Shown piece by piece: positions 58,952 to 64,000 of a stretch of DNA of 64,000 bases. Numbering within the stretch: the first letter of the stretch is position 1; every line of letters begins with the position of its first letter. Where the stretch lies: the NCBI GenBank assembly GCA_023459495.1, contig JAEWTL010000085.1:1-64000 (forward strand). The letters run 5' to 3'. Below the pieces are notes generated by a model. That model worked only from the letters and a program-made list of their open reading frames with translations, did not search any database and was not told where the DNA came from. Position numbers and translations under genes: made by a program. This stretch comes from Bacillota bacterium. Lineage in GTDB: Bacteria; Bacillota; Clostridia; Christensenellales; SZUA-584.

Positions 58952-61300
58952 TCAAGCTAAAATCTCCACCAGCCCCTGGTCCGCGTCAACGCGGATGATG
59001 TCGCCGGTGCGGATGGCTTCGGTGGCCAGCGTCACGCCGGAGACGAGCGGCAAAGCGTATTCGCGCGCCACCACTGCGCCGTGTGAGAGTGCGCTGCCCA
59101 CCTCGGTGACGAGGCCGCCCAGCATGCAGTAGTACGGCGACCAGCCGATATCGGTAAACGCCGCGACCATGATTTCGCCTTGCTGCAAAGCACAGGCGTC
59201 CTCCACGCTGCGCACCACACGCGCCGGGCCGGTGGCGCAGCCGCGGCTGATGGATGAGCCGGAAAGCAGGCGGCTGCCCTCTGGCACGGGTCGGGGGCTG
59301 GGTTTGGCCGGGCCTATGCAGACCTCTTCGAACTGGAACGTCTTCTGCGTTTCCAGCACGCGCCGCCGCGCGGAAGCTTTTTTGACCAGTGCTGCTTCGC
59401 CTGCGGCGAGCCTTACCAGTTCCTCGTGCGTGAGGAAGAACACGAGATCGGCATCCGGGAGAGCACCCTGAGCCGCGAGCAGGTCTCCCACACGGCGGTA
59501 AGCAGTTTTGAAACGGTCCAGCACCTTGATGCTCATCGACTTGGTGAATTCGCGGTAGACTACGCCGCGCCGCGCCTGCGCCACAAGATAGCGCATCAGC
59601 TTTTTGAGCGAACCCGTCTGGCCCTTAAGAATCTCCGGTTCGGTCTGTGTGGTCCGGGGTTTCTCGTTTTCCTGTGCGCCGCTTGCAATCACGGATTTTA
59701 GATAGCTGCACAGGCTTTCCTCGTCCATGTGCCACGACTTGCTGCGCATCTCCGCTTCGCGGATGGCCCTGTGACCATGGCGGCGGTAGAACGCTTCCAG
59801 CGCCTCGCAGCTTTTCGGGCCGCAGGTATGAAGCAGGTTAGCCAGCTGTGCCGTGTCCAGATCGGCCACGCCCGGATGCTCTTTGAGCAACGCACGTGCA
59901 AGTTTGCGCAGGGAGCGCAGGATATCCACGCTTTCGATACCCTCAATGTCCTCCAGCGCTGCCGCGAGCATCCGCTTGATCTCCTCCTCGTCCCTACCCT
60001 GCTCCAGCAGAATGACCTGCAGCGCGCTGCTCATGGAGCCGGAATAGGCTGAGGCAATGTAGTGCAGCCAGAACGCTTCGTCAATCTCCCAGAGCCGGCT
60101 GCCGATCTCGGCAAGCAGCACGGAAATGTCCTGCTGCTCCGAAAAGCCCTCGCGCTCTGCCAAGCGTTTGATTTTTTTGCACGCCCTGCGCACGCCAAGC
60201 AGTATCGTAAAGTATTTTCGTGCGTTGTTGGCTTTGGCAAGCGTACTCACCTTGGGCACGGGCGGCTGTGGCGTATCCGGCAACGTCCGGCCGCAGAGGC
60301 TTAAGGTCACGCCCTCGCGCGTCGCGCCGATCACGTGGTCGCCGATGCGGTAGAGCTGTGTGATGTTGATGAACAGATGGTTGCCGAAGTTGGCGATGCA
60401 ACTTTGCGGCGGGATATCCTCCATGCGGCGGATGCAGCCCGACTTCCAGATCATTTTGCGCATGCCGTAGTCGATGCCCGCGACGCTCGTGGAGAGCGAG
60501 AGCGGCGTGACCGCGCCGGGCAGCATCTCGCCCACGTTACAGGTGGTAATCACCTCGTTGTCCGTCATGGTCTTTGTATCCAGTTCAAATGGGTCCGGCG
60601 CTTCCGCCACGGTGATGGGGCGCGCCTGCAGCCAGTACAGCACGCCGCCCTTTACAGCCCATTCAAGATCGAGTTCCGTGCCAAAGGCATCGCATGCCTT
60701 GCGCGCATCCGATGCGAGTGCGTTCAGCAGCTCCGCACTCATCAGGCTATCGCCGGAGAAACCGGTGTCTTCGCGGTACAGATGCGTGGCCGTACGGCCC
60801 GAGACGAGGTTTTCGCCCAGCCCTTCCACCGCCTCGATGCGCATGCCACCGCCCGAGGGGTCCTGCGTGAAGCACACACCCGCCGCGTCGGCGTCGATCA
60901 TCTGCTGCAGCACCACGCACATGCCGCTGCTTTTGGCCGCGCCGAAGTATGCGGAATAGTGCTGCGCTGTGCCGGAGGAGAGCGATGCAACGCACTCGCG
61001 GATCGCATCCGCCACAGCGGCTTCACCAAAAACGTTCAGCACCGTATGGTACTGTCCCGCTGCGGAGTAGTCTGTGCCGTCCTCGGCTGATGCGGAGGAG
61101 CGCACCGCCACCTTGCCAAGTCCGCTCTGCGCCCACCATGCCGCGGCGTAGCGTACGTCCTCGTCCGTTTCGACTTCAGTCAGCACACAGCCCGGCGGCA
61201 CATTCAAGCCGCAGCGGGAGAGAAGGCACAGCCCGCGTGCCTTGCCGCCCACCCGGGGCAGCAGGGAAGCGGGAATATCCTGCAAAGCATAGATGTTCAT
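58952..61300 (-). CDS. Rph-like phosphotransferase (PEP-synthase family)
   Basis: About 782 residues in the layout of rifampicin phosphotransferase and YvkC. The N-terminal ATP-grasp domain has GGKARGLCLLSRCGLNVPPG and VAVRSSASAEDGTDYSAAGQYHTVL; a long helical middle follows; the C-terminal swivelling-His domain has EVGSALSHGAVVAREYALPLVSG, with the phosphoryl-carrying His. The substrate cannot be told from sequence, so resistance to rifamycins is not implied. The start at 61300 (MNIYALQDIP) is chosen from the family N-terminus. It follows an AttH/CrtC-like gene by 11 bases. Confidence 0.9.
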   Translation of the reverse strand: MNIYALQDIPASLLPRVGGKARGLCLLSRCGLNVPPGCVLTEVETDEDVRYAAAWWAQSGLGKVAVRSSASAEDGTDYSAAGQYHTVLNVFGEAAVADAIRECVASLSSGTAQHYSAYFGAAKSSGMCVVLQQMIDADAAGVCFTQDPSGGGMRIEAVEGLGENLVSGRTATHLYREDTGFSGDSLMSAELLNALASDARKACDAFGTELDLEWAVKGGVLYWLQARPITVAEAPDPFELDTKTMTDNEVITTCNVGEMLPGAVTPLSLSTSVAGIDYGMRKMIWKSGCIRRMEDIPPQSCIANFGNHLFINITQLYRIGDHVIGATREGVTLSLCGRTLPDTPQPPVPKVSTLAKANNARKYFTILLGVRRACKKIKRLAEREGFSEQQDISVLLAEIGSRLWEIDEAFWLHYIASAYSGSMSSALQVILLEQGRDEEEIKRMLAAALEDIEGIESVDILRSLRKLARALLKEHPGVADLDTAQLANLLHTCGPKSCEALEAFYRRHGHRAIREAEMRSKSWHMDEESLCSYLKSVIASGAQENEKPRTTQTEPEILKGQTGSLKKLMRYLVAQARRGVVYREFTKSMSIKVLDRFKTAYRRVGDLLAAQGALPDADLVFFLTHEELVRLAAGEAALVKKASARRRVLETQKTFQFEEVCIGPAKPSPRPVPEGSRLLSGSSISRGCATGPARVVRSVEDACALQQGEIMVAAFTDIGWSPYYCMLGGLVTEVGSALSHGAVVAREYALPLVSGVTLATEAIRTGDIIRVDADQGLVEILA

Positions 61301-61311
61301 GCCTGCCTCCT

Positions 61312-62322
61312 TCAGCCGACGCGCGAGGGGTCGCTGTTCCAGCCAAACTCCATCACGCCGCGTCCGGAAACGCCGTCCACCGTGAACGCACCAATACCCT
61401 CGTGGATCGTGTACGCCTCGCCGCAAGGAAAGACGAACTCCTCCTCCTTTTTGCAGGAGAGTTCGCGCTCCGTACCATCGGAAAACTTCATGCGGCAGAC
61501 CAGCGAACCCGGCGCTTTACCGGGTGTCAGGCTGCCTTCCAGCGCGGCGTCCGTTACGCAGACCGTGCCCTGTGCGGAGGAAAAGTAACCCGATGACAGT
61601 TGCAGAGCGGGATAGCTCACAAAGTTGACATTGAGTGAACTGCCGTCCTTGAGCAGCGCCATCAGCCAAACATGCCGGTTCATATAGCTCCATTCACGGT
61701 GGCCATACGAATGGTCGCGCATCGCGGGGGCATCGATGCGGAGCGTCATCCCTTCGATGTTCAGCTCGCCTTTGACGCGGCCCTGCTGCTCGTAGTGCAC
61801 CTGATTGTTGCGCTGAAGTTCATCAAAGAAACCGCGGCCCCATTTCTGCCGCGCAATGGCGTCTGCCAACACTGAAGAAGGCATGTGATAGCCGAACTCG
61901 AATGGCTCTTCGGAGGCCGTAAACATACCGGAAAACTGTGCGGCGCATTCCCGCCCGCTCGAGAGGCTGCGCACGGGGCCGTCAAAACTAAAACGCCACT
62001 GTTTGCATGGCTCGATGCACTGCACGACTGCAGGCGGCTCCGTACTATAAGCGGTGGGGCTGCTTGCCCAGGCGTTGCCCGTGGCGTCCCGATAGGCGAA
62101 CCATACCTCGCTGCGGCCTTCGCCGCGCAGGGCAAAACGCAGCAGCAGGCTCACTCCCTTTGCGTCATGACAGGTGAAATAGTAGCTGTTGATTGCGGCT
62201 TCGGGTGCATCAAAAGGAAGCGCATAGCGTTCAGCCGCCTCCGCGTCAAACGGATGCTGCTGCTTGCGCTTATCAAGGCTGCGCTGAATGAGCGCCCGCT
62301 TGAGATGGCGTGTGATATTCAT
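61312..62322 (-). CDS. AttH/CrtC-like lipocalin-fold protein
   Basis: About 336 residues with a beta-rich sequence. The motif MRDHSYGHREWSYMNRHVWL matches the DHxWG-type signature of the AttH/CrtC-like families (DUF7064/7065 type), which hydrate or bind lipids or carotenoids. The start at 62322 (MNITRHLKRAL) is chosen because the upstream extension is non-conserved. It sits directly ahead of the Rph-like gene on the same strand, suggesting a joint pathway of unknown nature. Confidence 0.75.
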   Translation of the reverse strand: MNITRHLKRALIQRSLDKRKQQHPFDAEAAERYALPFDAPEAAINSYYFTCHDAKGVSLLLRFALRGEGRSEVWFAYRDATGNAWASSPTAYSTEPPAVVQCIEPCKQWRFSFDGPVRSLSSGRECAAQFSGMFTASEEPFEFGYHMPSSVLADAIARQKWGRGFFDELQRNNQVHYEQQGRVKGELNIEGMTLRIDAPAMRDHSYGHREWSYMNRHVWLMALLKDGSSLNVNFVSYPALQLSSGYFSSAQGTVCVTDAALEGSLTPGKAPGSLVCRMKFSDGTERELSCKKEEEFVFPCGEAYTIHEGIGAFTVDGVSGRGVMEFGWNSDPSRVG

Positions 62323-62504
62323 TTGTCGGCTCCATAAACGTATTCGGAAGGTAAGCCGGCGTGCGGATGACAAGAATATTAAATGGAATGATACCGATTA
62401 AATCATGGACGCCCGATGCGCCCGCGCGTGCCGCCCCGCCCCCTTTGATTATTATACGCGCGTGAGGTAATATAATCAACAACGGCCCGATGAAAGGAGA
62501 AGCC

Positions 62505-63005
62505 ATGACCGAAAAACTGATCTTAGAGATGATCCGTGTCAATGGTGCGGACACGCGTCGCATCGCCCATGCGCTCAAGGTCTACGGCATTGCGCAGTGT
62601 ATTGCGGCGTTGGAGGGTGTGCCAAAGGAAACGCAGCGCATCGTGGAGGCCGCGGCGGTGCTGCACGATATCGCCATCCGGCTGTGCGAACAGAAGTATG
62701 GCTCGTGTGCGGGGCCGCTGCAGGAGAAGGAAGGGCCGGGGGTGGCACGCCCACTGTTGGAACGCTATACGCAGGACGCCGCCTTTACCGACCGCGTGTG
62801 CTGGCTCATTGGACACCACCACAGCCTGAATGAAGTGGACGGCATGGACCACCGCATCCTGATCGAAGCGGACTTTATTGTGAATGCGCAGGAGGGTGAC
62901 TTCGGCTTCACCGCATTTGAAAACGCATATGATAAGATTTTCCATACCGTGACTGGGAAAGAAATCGCGGACCGGACCGTGCGCGCGGCGGCAAAGAAAA
63001 CTTAA
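62505..63005 (+). CDS. HD-domain hydrolase
   Basis: A 166-residue protein with the HD metal motifs: RRIAHALKVYGIAQ, AAAVLHDIAI (the HD pair) and GHHHSL, DADFIVN-like IEADFIV. HD proteins hydrolyse phosphate esters, often nucleotides or cyclic nucleotides; the substrate is not known. The ATG at 62505 follows AAGGAG. It is divergent from the AttH/CrtC-like gene and precedes the sigma-factor gene by 68 bases. Confidence 0.9.
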   Translation: MTEKLILEMIRVNGADTRRIAHALKVYGIAQCIAALEGVPKETQRIVEAAAVLHDIAIRLCEQKYGSCAGPLQEKEGPGVARPLLERYTQDAAFTDRVCWLIGHHHSLNEVDGMDHRILIEADFIVNAQEGDFGFTAFENAYDKIFHTVTGKEIADRTVRAAAKKT

Positions 63006-63073
63006 CAACATTGATATGGCAATATATTAATGAATCATATATACTGTAAGCGTATGGGTGGAAGGGGTAACGT

Positions 63074-63607
63074 ATGCGTGATTCGCTTTCTCCGGGCTAC
63101 AGGAGATGCGTAGAGCAACTGTGGGATGAGTACAAGAATACCATGCTCAATACGGCCATTGGCATTGTAAAGGACAGGACACAAGCGGAAGACATCGTGC
63201 AGTTCGCTTTTATTCGAATCATTAAGCATATTGAAAAGCTGAGCACTCTGCCGGGCAGTGAGATAAAGGGGTATATCGTACTCATTATCAAGCATCTGTC
63301 CATCGATAGCCTGCGAAAGCGCAAGCAGGAAAAAGTCGTTCCGATCGACAGCATTGACTGCCCTGCCTGGGATGAGGAGTCGGTGGAGGAGGTTGCGATC
63401 GCCAACCTTGAATTGAGCCGTGTAAAGGACGGTTTAAAGGCTATGGATGAGAAATATTCGCTGCCGCTGGTATTACAGTATTCGCTGGGGTTTTCTCAGC
63501 CGGAGATTGCCGAGATGCTGGGTATCTCGGTGGAAAACGTCAAGGTGCGCTGCCACCGCGGCAAACGCATGTTGATGGACGCCGTCGGTAAGGGGGCGAA
63601 ACAATGA
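63074..63607 (+). CDS. ECF-type sigma-70 factor
   Basis: A 177-residue sigma factor with region 2 (LNTAIGIVKDRTQAEDIVQFAFIRIIKHI, the -10 binding part) and region 4 (LPLVLQYSLGFSQPEIAEMLGISVENVKVRCHRGKRML). It directs RNA polymerase to a stress regulon. The ATG at 63074 follows GGAAGGGG. The next gene starts in its stop codon (ATGA overlap) and looks like its anti-sigma factor, the standard arrangement. Confidence 0.93.
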   Translation: MRDSLSPGYRRCVEQLWDEYKNTMLNTAIGIVKDRTQAEDIVQFAFIRIIKHIEKLSTLPGSEIKGYIVLIIKHLSIDSLRKRKQEKVVPIDSIDCPAWDEESVEEVAIANLELSRVKDGLKAMDEKYSLPLVLQYSLGFSQPEIAEMLGISVENVKVRCHRGKRMLMDAVGKGAKQ

Positions 63608-64000
63608 CGATGAAATGCGATGAAGAAATGATTGAGGTTGCGGTAAAGCATATCGGCCATGAGTTTTTGGCGGAGCTTGCCGGAAACACAGAGGGAGACT
63701 TCGTGGTTTCGGAAAGCTTTGATAAAAAGATGCACGCGCTGATCGGCCGGAAAGCCGCGCGGCGGACCGGAAGAAGTGCGATGAAGATGCTGACACGCGT
63801 GGCAGCCGTTCTGTTTGTGATCATCGTGGTGTTCTCCGTTGCGGTGGTGAGCTCCGAAGCGCTGCGCTCAAGGGTGATCAGCCTGCTTTATGAGGTGGGC
63901 GGCGGCAAAGCGCAGATCAGCTTTGGTGTGATCGGTACGGAGAAACCAATTGAGGGAATGGTGATTCCCGACTATCTGCCAAGAGGATATGAGCTGGTAA
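63604..64000 (+). CDS. Anti-sigma factor with DUF4367-like domain, cut by window end
   Basis: The frame starts at 63604 (MTMKCDEEMIEVAVKHIG) and is still open at the end of the window, 132 codons on. A cytosolic N-terminal part is followed by one membrane helix (VAAVLFVIIVVFSVAVVS) and an extracellular part with IEGMVIPDYLPRGYELV, typical of DUF4367 anti-sigma proteins. It overlaps the sigma factor by four bases and should hold it inactive at the membrane. Confidence 0.87.
   Translation, partial: MTMKCDEEMIEVAVKHIGHEFLAELAGNTEGDFVVSESFDKKMHALIGRKAARRTGRSAMKMLTRVAAVLFVIIVVFSVAVVSSEALRSRVISLLYEVGGGKAQISFGVIGTEKPIEGMVIPDYLPRGYELV

Noticed and set aside
58773..58955. 60-codon frame in the gap left of the Rph-like gene
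   Set aside because: Overlaps a hairpin, lacks a ribosome site and shows no domain.

Overview
The window looks like chromosome of an endospore-forming Clostridia-type Firmicute with a moderately GC-rich genome. The evidence is a set of sporulation and germination genes (spoIID, a SpoIIQ-like M23 protein, a complete gerA-type receptor operon with a small fourth subunit, and a SPOCS/LysM coat-type protein), strong AGGAGG ribosome sites with many TTG/GTG starts, a T-box, a manganese riboswitch, and RpoB/EF-G/EF-Tu sequences of the Gram-positive type. Membership of the Christensenellales or a nearby order is a guess from gene order and composition and was not tested.

Layout. 1-150: the first 14 codons of an IS3-type transposase enter at the left edge. 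153-2980 (minus): rpsO and pnp, joined by a GNRA-capped hairpin. 3375-16377 (plus): rpoB and rpoC, a Cys-rich membrane protein of unknown function, an L7Ae-like protein, rpsL, rpsG, fusA and tuf; the usual rplKAJL genes are not upstream of rpoB. 16382-19177: a YgjP-type metallopeptidase, then spoIID and spoIIQ. 19194-24892 (minus): serS, argS, a group of small membrane proteins behind an MFS transporter, and a phosphoribosyltransferase. 24980-26185: mntP under a yybP-ykoY riboswitch, plus a lipoprotein. 26394-33750: a YlbF-type protein, a soluble MCP-like protein, a YqhQ-like protein, a Xre regulator, a zinc-ribbon protein with a Gly tail, two SDRs, an ERG24-type reductase and DUF4342. 33846-35633: an isolated AT-rich gene ending in a HEPN-like R-x4-H motif. 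35690-42422 (minus): acyl-CoA synthetase and Xre-cupin behind a T-box, an FMN reductase, a run of GNAT acetyltransferases, tRNA-Val(CAC) and a DUF218 protein. 42460-48240 (plus): PadR with a ferredoxin-like membrane protein, then the ger operon. 48246-50270 (minus): a double GNAT, a decayed duplicate segment and an SDR. 50679-57062 (plus): DUF1638 with a shortened corrinoid activator, a membrane protein, a B12-radical SAM protein and the SPOCS/LysM protein. 57259-62322 (minus): an ACT protein, a LOG-like protein, UPF0316, an Rph-like phosphotransferase and an AttH/CrtC-like protein. 62505-64000 (plus): an HD protein and an ECF sigma/anti-sigma pair cut by the window end.

The most unusual signals are: (i) a textbook T-box directly upstream of an Xre-cupin regulator and acyl-CoA synthetase rather than an amino-acid gene; (ii) three genes with a -10 box exactly 6 nt before the start codon and no Shine-Dalgarno, suggesting leaderless mRNAs; (iii) a bacterial sterol-reductase-like (ERG24) gene coupled to an SDR; (iv) the AT-rich HEPN-type gene; (v) a Cys-rich membrane protein embedded between rpoC and the str genes; (vi) a spoIIQ leader that can fold over its own ribosome site.
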